Source: Metellina segmentata (Eukaryota; Arthropoda; Arachnida; Araneae; Tetragnathidae). From it: DNA of 64,000 nucleotides. How positions within the stretch are numbered: position 1 is the first letter of the stretch; each line of letters begins with the position of its first letter. The stretch covers positions 114,744,238-114,808,237 of the forward strand of contig OX375881.1 in the NCBI GenBank assembly GCA_947359465.1, written 5' to 3'. This document shows, in pieces, positions 34,085-47,306 of the stretch. Under the pieces are notes generated by a model. That model was given only the letters and a program-made list of their open reading frames with translations, did not search any database and was not told the origin of the DNA. The translations under genes were made by a program, and so were the position numbers.

Positions 34085-34890
34085 CATCCAATCTTTGACT
34101 TCACAACAGCGATCACAAATGTGTTGTCACGTCGCTAAACAGTCGAGGCATCACTGCAGCACAGAAGAATCCGCACAGCAATGTCCCGTACAGGTAGAGT
34201 GCAAACACATTCTAGAATTGTCACGGCATGACATTTCTAAACGTCCGATCAAAATTCTTTACGGGACTACCCGACTTAAAGTATCGAATGCGTTATCACA
34301 TCGCTAAACATTCGACCCATCACTGCAGCACATAGGAATCAGAACAGTGATGTCTCGTACATTTAGAGTGCAGCACATAAATGTCCTCTACAGGTAGAGT
34401 GCAAACACATTCTAGAGTTTACACGGCATGACATTTCTAAAGTCCGATCCAAATTCTTTTCGGGACTACCCGACTTAAAGTATCAAATGCGTTGTCACAT
34501 CGCTAAACATTCGACCCATCACTGCAGCACATAGGAATCAGAACAGTGATGTCTCGTACATTTAGAGTGCAGCACAGAAATGTCCTCTACAGGTAGAGTG
34601 CAAACACATTCTAGAGTTTACACGGCATGACATTTCTAAAGTCCGATCCAAATTCTTTTCGGGACTACCCGACTTAAAGTATCAAATGCGTTGTCACATC
34701 GCTAAACATTCGACCCATCACTGCAGCACATAGGAATCAGAACAGTGATGTCTCGTACATTTAGAGTGCAGCACAGAAATGTCCTCTACAGGTAGAGTGC
34801 AAACACATTCTAGAATTGACACGGCATGAAATTGCTTATAGTCCGATCCAAATTCTTTTCGGGACTACCCGACCTGAAGCATCAAATGCT
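34085..34890. repeat. Tandem array, about 200-bp unit, four copies
   Basis: GGGACTACCCGACTTAAAG recurs at 34263, 34462 and 34661, and as GGGACTACCCGACCTGAAG at 34861. The two middle units are almost identical, the outer ones diverged. Confidence 0.95.
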
Positions 34891-35189
34891 CAGAAAGTGG
34901 GATAAAATCCCACCCACGTAACGGCGATGGGACTACTATTTTCCCCGTTTCCATTCCCCATATCCGACATGCTTTTTATTTATTACACCTACACGGTGTA
35001 TGCGCCAACAATTTCCGGAACTCCCTCAATCCCTCCGGCCTAATGACGCAAAAGGAAGGGGAAGGAAGGGATGATCTGGAAATGCCTGTCATCGCTGGAG
35101 AGGTGATCCATCACCTATTCTAAATGTCATCGGATAGCCTCTTACTCCCCGCTGATGAAAAGTATCTCCGAAACCGGAATGGATGACCG
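34891..35189. other. Unique interval of balanced composition
   Basis: No ORF of note. Higher G+C than the flanks; candidate conserved noncoding DNA. Confidence 0.4.
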
Positions 35190-36430
35190 CTCGAAATAGA
35201 ACCCAGGTGTGGTGAGATGGAAGAAAGCCCCGGAACAAAAACAACTGTTGGTTGTGCCGTGCCCTTTTACTGGGTCCTGAGTCAACATCTGATGTCCATT
35301 AGCTCATTGTCCGAAACTCTGTTTTCTTGGATTTGTGGTCTTCCTTAGATACAGAAGACACACTAACATTTTAGTGAATAAATCAAACTCTTTCTGAAGA
35401 CGAGATTGTAGTTAATCGTACCCAAACAATTCACTTTGTCCCCTGCGAACATAATGGACCTAGTCTCTTCTTAAGAGTAGTCTATTCTTTATTTCACACT
35501 CTCTAAGAGAACAGACTGTAAGTTTCTTATGGAACAAAAACAATTATTTGTGTTGCGCTCTTATACTGATAGAGTTCCGACTATGAGTCTATATCTAGTG
35601 CCAATCGTCTCATTTTTGGGGATAAATCTCTCACCAGATAACTTTTAATTTTACCTCAAAGTGGAATACCTATTTTACCCAAACGATGTGATACATAGAA
35701 CCCAGGTATACTAAGATGGAAAAGATCTTAGGATGAAGAAACAAAAGCAAATGTTGGTTGTATTGTGTCCTTTCACGGGTAGAGTTATGGCAATGAGTCA
35801 ACATCTGATGTCCATTAGCTCCTTGTCCAAAACTCTGTTTCCTTAGATTTGTGGTCTTCCTTAGATACAGAAGACACAATAAAAAAATTTAATGAATAAG
35901 TCAAACTCTTTCTGAAGACAAGATTATAGTTTATCGTACCCAAACAATTCACTATGTCCCCTGCGAACATAATGAACGTCGTCTCTTCTTACGAGTGGTC
36001 TCTACTTTATCTCACTCTCTCAAAGAGAACAGACTGTAAGTTTCTTATGGAACAAAAACAATTATTTGTGTTGCGCTCTTGTACTGATAGAGTTCCGACT
36101 ATGAGTCTATATCTAGTGCCAATCGTCTCATTTTTCGGGGATAAATCTCTCACCAGATAACTTTTAATTTCACCTCAAAGTGGAATACCTATTTTACCTA
36201 AACGATGTGATACATAGAACCCAGGTATACTAAGATGGAAAAGATCTTAGGATGAAAAAACAAAAGCAAATGTTGGTTGTGTTGTGTCCTTTCACAGGTA
36301 GAGTTATGGCAATGAGTCAACATCTGATGTCCATTAGCTTGTTGTCCAAAACTCTTTTTCCTTAGATTTGTGGTCTTCCTTAGATACAGAAGACACAATA
36401 AGAAAATTTAGTGAATAAATCAAACGCCCT
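35190..36430. repeat. Tandem duplication, 508-519 bp unit, about 2.4 copies
   Basis: CAAACTCTTTCTGAAGAC at 35394 and 35902, with a third diverged start at 36421. Full units carry GTTCCGACTATGAGTC, ATCTCTCACCAGATAACTT and ACATCTGATGTCCATTAGCT. The paired - strand frames (35670-35879, 36198-36398) are copies of each other through the duplication. Confidence 0.95.
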
Positions 36431-37493
36431 ATCTATATTGCGCCCTTTTGCTGGTATAGTTCTCCCGGTGAGTCATCTGATTTCCATTAGCTCATTGATC
36501 AAAAGTTTATTTTCCTTTATTCATTATCTTTGATGAAACCAGGTCAGATTATTTATCATGAAACCAGGAAACATCCGGAAAACATACTAGCAGACTATGG
36601 TCCCTCTACGAATCACCTAAGAAAAAACTGTACCCGTCTCCTCTTTGAAAGTAGACATGTCTCTGTCTGTTAGAAGTATAGCATTTAATGTCATTACAGT
36701 TAATCGATCACACTTTGACTTAAGAACAGATAACATTCAGTCCCAATCACTAGAAACACGTCTAGATGAAAGTGAGTTTTGCTGGTGGAACAAAACAGCT
36801 GTCATTTTTTCGGGCCCATTCATTGATCATTCCCATGGGTATGTCATGGATACATCAACTCATTTTTCTGTTTTTTGTTATTTAGAAACAAAACATTCAG
36901 TATTTTTCAATGCACGCTATTGCACAATTTTGATTATCTTGGTAATTGTACGGTACCTCGATATTTGAGCATAAATGATCAAATATTTATGAACGAGATA
37001 AATACTTCATCAAGATCGTATCGTCTCTTGTCATTAGAAGAAAACGGATTTGATCTTGACATAATCCTAATAATACTCTCTTAGAACTAAATTAGAACTA
37101 AAATCTGAATTTTCATCAGTAATTTCTACCGGAATTGAGAATGTCGGTAATATTTCAACCCTACTATAAATGTTTTTGTATTAAGAAACGTTTATACCTT
37201 TGCTTTTATAAAATTTATTTTCGTTTGATACAACACTTGAACTGTAGATGGCAACGAAAGATTTTCCAACCCATTTTCTTTCACTTGGTATATACGAAAA
37301 CAATAGGTAAATACAAATGTATGCATTTTTTCATGTGTCTGATCTCTCTTTCAAATACAATTACATTTAAAAGTTGATCTTTAAATTTAACAATTTTTAA
37401 ACAAAATTGGATGTCAGCTGAAGATAACAGAACATAAAGCTGATCGATTTCTATATGATTTTAAAAAATCAAATTAATTCTTTTGACAGAGTA
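36431..37493. other. Unique interval
   Basis: Frames at 36645-36968 and 37135-37377 are open but unlike any family I know. No splice sites or repeats defended. Confidence 0.45.
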
Positions 37494-37499
37494 GATGAA

Positions 37500-38288
37500 G
37501 GCCGCTTTCACACGGGATACTTCTTGTACGGCAACAGAAACTCTAGATAATGGAAGAACAGAGAACTGAATTAGAGCTTACACACAGAGACACAGTGTCT
37601 GGAGCCACTGCATTCCGTAGCTGATCGGTGGATGTACTCTCCAGTCACCCCGTCACTGCCTTGTGTAACATCCAACTCTCTTTTTAAATTCCCTAGTCCA
37701 AGTTTTCATCTTCGCGATCGTTAAAGATCAAGTGAAAATTTCAACGGATTTGAAATCTGCGGAAAATTTTCCACCAGATCGATCCCCTAAATGTTATTTT
37801 CTTTAAATACATAATTTTTCAATTGTAATTTGCATATTTTCGCAGTACGAATTTTCCCGCATTTGAAGAAGGTATTCATTACGAACATAAAAAGTACTAT
37901 TTACCTCGTTTTATAGAAAATATATAGTATTGTGAATGGAACTTGACATCTGGAAATAATTAAATAATTTTTAGCATCCACCATAAGTGTCTTGAACATG
38001 CCATTAAATGCCCCACTTTCTAATATTTTAGCATAAAATTGGATGAACCCTAAATGTCCTTTTAATTTTTTTTTGCGAAAAGTCGAGATGCAGATTACAG
38101 CGACCAACTCCTTAAACTCCAACATTTTAAAAAGAACTTTAATATTGCAAAATTCAGATTTGGAGTAGGAGCGGGAGCTGAGTGTCTCTGACGTCATCGA
38201 CAACGAGTGACTCTTGAATTGCCACCCTGTTCGCCGGTGTCTAGAGAATCAATGGCCGGGATACCTAGTGTCCAGAGTGAAAGCAGCC
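37500..38288. mobile_element. MITE-like non-autonomous DNA transposon
   Basis: A 789-bp unit starting GGCCGCTTTCACACGGGATA and ending in a diverged reverse complement (read inward GGCTGCTTTCACTCTGGACA). Looser pairing continues inward to a shared CTCTAGA. Flanked by GATGAA at 37494-37499 and 38289-38294. No transposase frame. The 6-bp duplication does not settle the superfamily. Confidence 0.75.
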
Positions 38289-38294
38289 GATGAA

Positions 38295-39739
38295 TCTAGA
38301 AACACTCTGCTACAATAACATTGAAAAATAATGCGTAAATATTTAACAATTTGAGCATAAGATAAATATAAGGATTAAATTATTCATGTCATACGGTTTG
38401 AAATCATCAAATGTATTACTTCTGACATAAAATGTTAGATTCAAAACAATGATCGTGAAGTTTCAAAAAGAAAATCCTTGCGTCTGCTGCTCAGGTCTTG
38501 TTACAGCAGATACTATATCAAAATGAAGGAAAGGATAGACTTACCGATTTCGATGGGAAAACGGAAATATTCACTTTATGAAAACAAATTACTTCCTTCC
38601 AGTTGTATTTTTTTCCTTAATGTAAATATTTTAGGAGATAATAAATTGCATTGCTAATGTATTTTCATGTTGACTTTACGGTGTTTTCGAATCATTTTTT
38701 ATCACTGTAATTTCAACATAGCTGAGTATTTTTTTCTTCTCTAATCCAATTTTACATGCACTTTCCTCTCTTTTTTTAGCGAATAACGCATTTCATTTTA
38801 AACGTATCTCTGCATTTTCACTACCCTCTGTTTCTGTAGGCTAAGATTATGTGTAAAGTGGATTGTGAAAGGATAACGCACAGGGTCCACATGAGTTATC
38901 TGTAGATCTCTACAAATAAAATTTTACGTCTATTTTTTTTTAAACATTTTGAAAGAAATAAACGTATTCGGATAAAATCGCGAAATATTCGTAACATATG
39001 TTTTTGTTTGATTATTTTTATAAGAAATTTCTTTTTTGTGCGATTATTTTTAACTAATTTCTTTTTTTAAAGATTAGGAATCTTGCATGTGCACAATAAA
39101 TACGTGTGCATATAAAAATGTGCTAAAACAGCACGTTTATTATGGTTTTAATACACTCCTTATCAAATTATTATTTATTGTGTCCATAGTCCTCCGATTC
39201 ACCAGATCGTGTTCAGCAAAACTATAGATTTCTTGATAGAATATTAGGTACAGGAGCACCAGTAGGTTTTAAATCCTTTAACTCACCTGGTGGTTGTTTC
39301 GAAGAGGTATCTCGTCTCATTTGCATAAATAACCAAATTTGGATAGACGAGTGGCAACAAAATCATTGAAAAATGTTCCCTGATAGTCTCACCAAAATTT
39401 ATCTGATTTTACAATTCCCTTAAGAAACGTTGTGATCCGTGATTGGTATCGATATACAGTATCCATACAACAATATTTTTAAATATTTAGGGTCAGATGG
39501 GGTAAAAGGATAATTCTCGAAAAATATTTTGTATTTTTCTCTGCAGATATTTTAATTGTTATCGTAAGGGTTAGAGGCCTTAATGGAACTCTTACAATAG
39601 CAATTGATAAAACTGGACAACAATACAAAATATTTTGACTGAACTTTTTACACCTGACCCTTCATTATCATACTATTCTTCAAAATCAAATGCAAAAATA
39701 CATAAAAAATTCTACAAAAATGGTACAACTAAAAAGGTA
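38295..39739. other. Unique AT-rich interval
   Basis: Nothing coding. A relic of the palindromic repeat family sits near 39290-39350 (GGTTGTTTCGAAGAGGTATC). Confidence 0.5.
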
Positions 39740-39905
39740 ATTCCAAACAAAAAATATTAATTTAATACACAAAAGATATTAATTTAATTCTTAAAAAATA
39801 TTAATTTAATACATAAAAAATATTAATTCAATACACAAAAAATATTAAATTAATACACAAAAAATATTAATTTAATTCAAAAAAATAATAATTTAATACA
39901 CTAAA
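39740..39905. repeat. AT-rich tandem repeat, about 22-bp unit
   Basis: Seven to eight units of AAAATATTAATTTAATACAC with small changes. Confidence 0.9.
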
Positions 39906-41039
39906 AATACATCATTAGTTACACAAATTTCAAACTGTTTATCACAAGTTGTATCGCCAGCTTCATGGTAACAAGACGCTGCAGTCGCGAAAAAAAACGG
40001 CGGCGGCGGTTTTCAAAAGTCACGACGCCAGGGTTCTATATTCGAATTAAAATTTCGGCGGATACGATTTATTCGATTCTCAAAAGCACTCGTAATCGCG
40101 CCTCTCTGAATAGTTCAAACGATAGTAGTGGCCAATTAAGTTATCGAAATTTCCCTGGTTTTTTGTGAAATTTGGAATTTTTTCTGAGATTTCCCTGATT
40201 TTTCCAGAATTAAAAAGTTTCCTAGTAATTCCTTGATTTCCCAGTTTTTCAAGTTCTGTTTCCACACTTTACGAGATATCTCGTCGTGAGAAGAAAACTG
40301 ATCTCGTCATCATAAAAAAATCAGCAATATCGTGACGACGAGGTATCTCGTCATTAGCAACATTGGTGAGATCTCTATGGACCAACACATCGTAACCTCT
40401 TGAGAGGATAACAACATTCTATGGTGCCTTCACTGCCACTTAAATATTATTTCTTCTCACAATTATCTCACCTCTTCAAACTAACTTCAACTAAGATCTG
40501 ACAAACTGCAAAACTGATTTCATTAAATTTAAAAGCTCGTCTTTTCACGAGACTTTATAACTCTAATCGCGGTTTCTTTCGAAACACTGCAAATGATTCC
40601 CCTTCTCTTATCAAATTGTTCACTCTTCTTAGAAACTAAATTCTCCTTCATCGCGTTAGTACACATACGCGATAGCGCCGACATGTTTTTCAGGGCTGTT
40701 TTAAGGGTGGAAAACATCTCTCCGTCATTATAAACATGATCCCCTCGTTGTTAGAAACAAGGCGCAATTTCTATGCGTAACGAGGCCAGAGGAAACAAAA
40801 ATAAGTTCACAGTGAGATGAGCTTGTTTCTTAGGAATCCCCCCGCTTGTTGAAACTAATGATGAGAAAACAAATACATTAGGATAGTTATTTCGAGCACG
40901 AGGAATTATAATAGGCGAGCTCTCTTTCCCTGTAACTTGATATTAACACGCGAGCTGATTTGTAGCATTCAAGCTCAGTGAGATTTCTTTTCTATGGCAC
41001 GTATTCATTTCCACACAGTTTAAGGGATTTTTTTCCTGT
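39906..41039. other. Unique interval with palindromic-repeat relics
   Basis: ACGAGATATCTCGTCGTGAG at about 40270 and ACGACGAGGTATCTCGTCAT at about 40335 belong to the dispersed palindromic family. Otherwise no gene recognised. Confidence 0.55.
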
Positions 41040-43540
41040 TTGTAACTAGTACATTTATTTTAAAGATGAGCTATTGGTATGAGTCATAGACATTCCACAT
41101 TAGACTGGTTATAAAACCTTGGATAGTATCTATGAAAGTTTTATTTTCTTTCTCGGACAGATATAATTTATTTTAACGATTGGATATTGATGGGGTCATA
41201 GACATTCCTGATTTTACTGATTATAAAACGTCTTAATTTTTTAAAGGCTGTTAACTAAAAAGTTTTCTCTTTCTCGAATAGATTGTAGTTTACTTTAACG
41301 ATGCGTAATTGGTCTGGGTCATAGACATTCCACATTTGAATGATTATAAAACGCCTTATTTTTAAATGATAGCAACTGAAAACGTTTTATCCTTCTTTGA
41401 CAGAAGTATTTTATTTCAACGATGGGCTAGTGATGTGGGTCATAGACATTCCAGATTTGAGTGGTTATACAACGACTGAATTTTTTAGGGATGATAACTA
41501 AAAAAGTTTTTTCTATCTCAGACAGATGCAGTTTACTTTCACGATGGGTAATTGATTTGGGTCATAGACATATTCCACGATTTCACTGGTTACAAAACGT
41601 CTTATTTTTTAAAGGATGGTAATTAAACACGTTTTTTTCTTCCTCGAACAAATGCATTTTATTTTAACGATGGGTAATTGGTTTTGGTCATAGACATTCC
41701 ACATTTGACTGGTGATAAAACGTCTTATTTTTAAATGATGGTGACGAGAAATGTTTTTTCTTTCTCGGACAGATGTATTTTATTTTAACGATGGGCTATT
41801 GATGTGGATAGACATTCCGCATTTTACTGGTTATGAAACGTCCTATTTTTTAAAGGATGATAACTATAAACGTTTTTTCTTTCTCGGACAGGTGCAGTTT
41901 ACTTTAACGAAGGTAATTGGTGTTGGTCATGGACATTCCACATTTGACTGGTTATTAAACGTCTTATTTTTTTAAAGGATGGTAACTAAAATTGTTTTAT
42001 ATTTCTTGAATAGATGTATTTTATTTTAAGGATAAGCTATCGATGTGAGTCATTCACTTTAAGCTATCTAGACTGGATATAAATCTAATTTTTAAAAAAT
42101 AGAAACTTTAGAAAAATACGCTTTGTCTTCCTCGGATTAACGTGTCATATTTTAGCGATAGACTATTTTGGCATGGGTCGTAGACTTCCGTAATTGACTG
42201 AAAAAAACGTCTTATTTTTAAAGAATAGAAAGCCTAGAAAAGCAACCTCTTCTTTCTCTTACAGTCTTTACTTTAACGAATGGATAATTGGCATGGTCAT
42301 AGACACCCCACATTTGACTGTTTATAAAACGTGTTATTTTTAAAGGTTAGAAACTATAAACAAAATGGTTTTTTCTTCCTCGGACAACTTACTTTTATTT
42401 TAACGATGGACTATTGGTATGGGTCATGAACGCCACTCAAATGACTTATTATAAAACGTCTTATTTTAAAGGTTAGAAAATGTAGAAAGAAAAAAAAACA
42501 TTTTCCCTCAGACAAATGATTTTTACTTTAACGATGGCTTTGGCATGAGTCATAGACATTTCGCCATTTAACTGGTTATAAAAGGAAAGATAATGTTTTA
42601 TATTTTGTGTAGAAATGTCTTAAATTTGAATGATGTACTGTTGTAATTGCATCCGTAGGCATCCGTATTTGACAGGTTATAAAACGTACTATTCTAACAG
42701 AACTGTTACTAGCGAGGAAAACGTTTTCTACTCTTTCAGAGAAACGTCTTTTATTTTAACGATTTTTTGTTGGTATTTGCCATAGACTGGATATAAAACG
42801 TCTTAGTTTTAGAGGATAAAAACTCTAGAAAAAAAAACTATTTTCCTTTTTTGTACAAATGCCTTTTATTTTAACGATGGACTATTGGCAAGGGTCGTAA
42901 ACATCCCACATTTGAATGGTTAGAAAACGTCTAACTTTTAAGGGATAGAAGGTCTAGAACAAAGAAACGTTTTCTTTCTTGGACAAATGTCTTTTATTTT
43001 TGCGATGGACCGTTAGCATGTTATAAGTATCCAACATTTAACTGGTTATGAAACGCTTTAGTTTTTAAAAGATAGAGACGCTAGAAAATAAAAAACTTTT
43101 TTTCTTCTTTGAAGAAATATCTTTTATTCAAAGGATGAACTACTCACATGGTTCATAAATATACCACATTCGACCGGTTATAAAACATATTTTTAAGGGA
43201 TAGAAACTCTAGAACACACACAAAATTTTTCTCTTTCTCGAACGAATGGATTATTGGAATTGGTCATAGACATTCCAGATTCGGCTACATTTCAAAACGT
43301 CCTCGTTTTAAAGGATAGCAACTCTAGCATATTCTTTTTTATAATCGTAGAAGTTTAAAAGGGATTGTTTCTCTTTGACCAGTATTGATCTTCTCGCAGC
43401 TTAAAAGGAATTTTTTTTGGATACATGCCTTTTATTAAAGATGGATTATTGGTATGAGATATAGACATACCAGATTTCTCTTATTACAAAACGTCTTATT
43501 TTCTAGGTTATAAATTTTTGAATATGGGACTTTTGAACAC
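41040..43540. repeat. Long diverged tandem array, about 121-bp unit, about 20 copies
   Basis: CATAGACATTCC-like words recur near 41086, 41197, 41320, 41441, 41562 and 41688 and onward. Each unit also has TTTTAACGATGG, GGTTATAAAACGTCTTA and a TTTCTTTCTCGGACAGATG segment. Divergence rises toward the right end. Frames such as 41751-41975 are repeat translations. Confidence 0.93.
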
Positions 43541-44324
43541 CCTCTATCTATTCTCTTTGAAACGTATACATTTTGTTGCAGCGTTAATGATTCGGTTTTC
43601 GATTTTCGGCAGTTGCATTTTATTCTATTGGTATGTGTTATGGATGTCTCAGATATTTCTCATTTTGAAATTTAATTGTTTTAAGTTCTAAAAAAAGATT
43701 GCTTTTAATAATTTTATCTCGAAAGCCATGTTTGAGGCAATCTTTTTCAATCATCCTACTCCTTTCAATCATCCTACGCTATTAAGTGCATCAAGTTGAC
43801 ACACCTGGAAGTACTTTTTCATGCATCCTCTGTGTAAAATGTGACAAGATACGCTTATGTAAACAGACAGACGCAGTTACGGACAGTACGGAAAGGTTTT
43901 TTCATGCTATATACACCGACAATATCTACAGATAAAATTAAAACAAAACTTACATCTTAAACCAAGGTAGAATTTTGTTTATGCTTATCTATAATCATCG
44001 TAATTTATTAGCAATTTATAAAACATTTAAACATAATTTTAACAAAAGCAATATCGAAATGAAGCATGATATAAAATTTTAAGTTCTTAGAATAATGTCG
44101 TTAAACACTTCAAATGGTTCAAGATCAAATAGATTTTGCTCATGAAGAAATGTCATCAAGATATTACTGATTTTTCTATGAGGAGACCAAGATCTTGACT
44201 GTTATCTTTTTTAACGAGATATCTCGGCTAATTTTGCTAATGTGGATATGTCCATCGAGATCTGGCTAGTTTTGTTCACCATTCAAAGAAAAACCTTTTC
44301 GTGGTAAAAAACCAGGAGAGTTAG
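43541..44324. other. Unique AT-rich interval with palindromic-repeat relic
   Basis: AACGAGATATCTCGGC at about 44214 with adjoining AGATCTGGCTAGTTTTG matches the dispersed palindromic family. Nothing else recognised. Confidence 0.5.
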
Positions 44325-44641
44325 AACAATGGTTCCCCAATTGGAAGTGAAACGGATTTCCAACCGGAGGGTTACGAGTTTGAATCCAAGCAAAGGTCGT
44401 CGCGTAAATGGGGCTGGTAAACGTTATACATCTCGTGGCCTAAAATGTCTTCAAGTTTACGTGGTGTGGACGTTCAGAAAGAGGGGTACCAGCACAGTAC
44501 GGGGGTACCACGTCATCTGAACGTGGCTCAAAACAACGTGGTGTGCTCCTTGGATCTATCCCTTCGGGTTCGATACCAGACCGTTTCCAATAGCTCGTTG
44601 TGTTTATCCAGTGTGACGTTTATTAAATACCTACCTACCAG
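44325..44641 (+). repeat. SINE family B, near full length
   Basis: Head AATTGGAAGTGAAACGG and ACGAGTTTGAATCC, body GGGGCTGGTAAACG, 3' end TAGCTCGTTGTGTT, tail CTACCTACC. A good reference for family B layout. Confidence 0.9.
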
Positions 44642-44742
44642 GATGATTGAGCGTACCTTAGTTTACGTACCACCAATATTGAGCACTAGCCACAGCGTGG
44701 CCAGCACGACGTTGCTCATGACAGTTCTTTTCGTGGGGTCAG

Positions 44743-45340
44743 GTGTAACTAATGCTTGCTAACGCTCGCCAGCCCCCGGTGATTGCTACGTATTCCCATT
44801 TGGTTTGTTTCGCAAACGAACTCCACGGGCGACGCCGTGATGGCCTCGCAGTGGCTATTATCAACAACTTAAATCAAAACACGCTAGAATCGGAAAGTTT
44901 GGCATGGTTCCAACGGCATTCGGTCTAAAAACGATTGCGTCGTCAGCGGTCGAAAATTTCAAAATCGTCTCGCTTGTTCATGAGATAGGGGTGACGTCAT
45001 ATTCCGGATAAACGAAGGAAAGGTGAAAAAAACTAATAAATAAATTTTAAGATGTTCTAGATTAAATTTTAAAATTCGAGCTGGACACAAAAATTGCAAA
45101 AAATTAGAACTACCTGTATGCCAAATTTCGTTATTGTAAGTGCCATAGAATCGTCTCAGGACATTGCGCATAGTACACAGAGACAGAGATAAACACTTCC
45201 TTTTATAATGGTAGAGATTGCAAACCCGCCCAGCACGTGCTTCATATACAAATTCGAACCTCCCAACTGGCCTATTAAACACCGTCCACCGCAAGTCTCG
45301 AGTACTTTGAGCCCGAGTAATCACCGGTCCTGTTTTTATC
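44743..45340 (-). mobile_element. Helitron-like non-autonomous element (candidate), copy 1
   Basis: The left edge, read on the - strand, ends GGGGGCTGGCGAGCGTTAGC and is preceded by mini-hairpins. It aligns with the 3' parts of copies at 46046-46683 and 53926-54019. The body, again on the - strand, has a TATA-like TTATAAAAGG at about 45205 and a polypyrimidine TCTCTGTCTCTG stretch. The terminal GC hairpin is eroded and the other end is not defined. Classification is inference. Confidence 0.45.
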
Positions 45341-46007
45341 ACCATCAAAGAAGATTAGCGACACCACCAATAGACAGCTCCCCTCCAATTTCGTTTAATT
45401 GGATCCGAAAAGATCCGACGAAAAAAAGAATAACTCATAATTAATTAAGCAAGAGTTAATTAAGCCGACGTAAACTTCGCAACACTCGAGACTTTTTTGA
45501 AGAGAGGACGTGTTAAAAGCGTGAATATCACGTTCAGAAGCAGACACGGACTCTGAAGGCAGAGCAGGGTTCCGATTTGGTAAATAAGGGCCAAGAACAA
45601 GGGTACCTGTGCTTTGATATCGCATCGCTAGGAGTTAATTAATTCGGAGTTTAACGTCAGGTTCCGTGGAGAAAAAAGTCGCTCATTCTAAAAATAAACG
45701 TGCCTATCTTGGGAGGGCTGAAGATATTTTGAAACGGAGACTTTTTCTTATTTACTTATTCTGTCATTTCATTTATTAAGCGATATACTTTTTTTCTATT
45801 TAAATAGGATACGATTTTTTTAAACTTAAATGCGCGTATGATTATTTCGTGAAATTTTATTTCACAAGGGTTTTATCTCAGAGATGAGTATTTTTTTTTT
45901 ACCGAAACACTCTTTGCAATGTATTCTACATTAACAGATCCATTATGGAATAATTACACTTAAAAATGTTACCAGTACGCATTTAATTTGTAGATCGCCG
46001 GCAGGGA

Positions 46008-46009
<2 letters not shown>
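45341..46009. other. Unique interval
   Basis: No gene recognised. Balanced composition at 45400-45660. Confidence 0.45.

Positions 46010-46043
<34 letters not shown>
46010..46043. repeat. TA microsatellite
   Basis: Alternating TA run at the left edge of the Helitron-like copy 2. Confidence 0.95.
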
Positions 46044-46045
<2 letters not shown>

Positions 46046-46683
46046 CTCTTACGTGGCACGCAAAAAAGACGTCATTTGTTATCGTGTTTTGGCAACATTG
46101 TACGATTGTTTGTTTACCACGAATTGAATTTATAGCGTTATCGGATGAAATTTTATTGAAAGAAAAAATATTTTTAGTCGAGCTGTTGCAGTTTAGAATT
46201 AGAAATCAAAGAAAGCGAAGGATCATTTCAGTGCCATTTAAAAAACGGTCCTTTTCAGGGCCAACAATTATAGTTTAGCAAGACGCTTGCACTATAACTT
46301 TCCACAACAAACTCAATGAAAAAGTGTGGGTTACTCGAGAGTGCTGGAAATGTACACAAACAACATACTAATACATACCTACAACATACCAACAACAATT
46401 TCCAAAGCAGCGCTCACATTTCGACTCAAAATTTGCTCAAAGTTTTCATTTGAATTCTGATTCCAGGGTACTGTTTATATTTTCTGCAATACAGCAAACT
46501 TAGATTTGAAAAATATTTTTTGGAGTATCATATTTTGAAAGCAATCCTTTCTGCTAGGACACATGTCTTCATTGATGCGAGCGAAGCGAGTATATGTTCG
46601 CTCTGCGAACCAATGAGGATTGCAAAGCAATCGTCCGGGGGTTGGCGAGCTTTAGCGAGCAGGGGGCGGGCCCCTTAGTATAT
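46046..46683 (+). mobile_element. Helitron-like non-autonomous element (candidate), copy 2
   Basis: Begins near TCTCTTACGTGGCACGC after a TA run and ends with GGGGGCGGGCCCCTTAGT before another TA run. The 3' 110 bp hold successive short hairpins: GTTCGC-TCT-GCGAAC, GATTGC-AAA-GCAATC and GGGGC-GG-GCCCC. A GC-rich hairpin followed by a CTRR-T-like end is the Helitron 3' signature; here it reads CTTAGT. No Rep/helicase gene. The same words, TATATATAATTCT, follow both TA runs. Confidence 0.5.
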
Positions 46684-46697
46684 ATATATATATATAA
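46678..46697. repeat. TA microsatellite
   Basis: Short alternating TA run. Confidence 0.9.
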
Positions 46698-46721
46698 TTC
46701 TACCTCTCCTTTCATAGCCCT

Positions 46722-47115
46722 TTGGTAGTCATTTTTGGCACACTTACAGCACATCGGTACGTAGACGACATTCTGAGACCACTTTTGTTACCGTTCTTTT
46801 TGCTACACCCCGGACTTACTTTTCAACAAGATAATACCCGTCCGCACACGGTACGTGTTGCTATGAATTGTCTTCAAGCTTTACCAACACTTCCTTGGCC
46901 ATCTAGATCCCCCAATGTCTCTCCCACAGAGCATCTTTGAGACGTTATGTTATGGGCCGATTGCAACCATTCCAGAATGTTGACCATTTAGCCCGATAGT
47001 TGAAGACGATTTGGTAAGAGAGAGAAATTACGCAGGACACCACCCGGGAATTTTTTCAGTCTGTGTAGTGACGCATCCAGGCCAGAGGTGGACCAATGCC
47101 CTATTATCCTCCCTT
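46722..47115 (+). pseudogene. Tc1-like transposase relic, second family
   Basis: The frame reads LTAHRYVDDILRPLLLPFF, FQQDNTRPHT (second catalytic D in QQDN) and LPWPSRSPNVSPTEHL, then a stop at 46938-46940 and decayed sequence to about 47115. The usual SPDLSP is SPNVSP. N-terminal domains are missing. It differs from the family at 10.9 and 50.5 kb in the DDIL/RPHT region, so it is a separate lineage. Confidence 0.88.
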
Positions 47116-47264
47116 TGTAACGGTCAAAATCTAAAATAATTCATTCAATTGTTCTGCAATTTTAATCGTTTGTTTTTCTATGTATGTTCTTCACATACAC
47201 CCATTTTTATCGCAATCGGACAACTTCATCTTGGTGCGTCGATTGTTTTGTCACATAGTATATA

Positions 47265-47306
47265 TTAATAATAATAATAATAATATATATATATATATAT
47301 ATATGT
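47265..47306. repeat. TAA/TA microsatellite
   Basis: TAATAA units followed by an alternating TA run. Confidence 0.95.

Noticed and set aside
35670..36398. Pair of similar - strand frames (MCLLYLRKTTNLRK...) as a gene duplication
   Set aside because: They lie at the same phase of the 508-519 bp tandem duplication, and no codon-position bias in their differences is apparent.
44959..45348. 129-codon - strand frame including GRFEFVYEARAG
   Set aside because: It runs through the body of the Helitron-like repeat, including its TATA-like and pyrimidine stretches. Repeat-derived rather than a gene.
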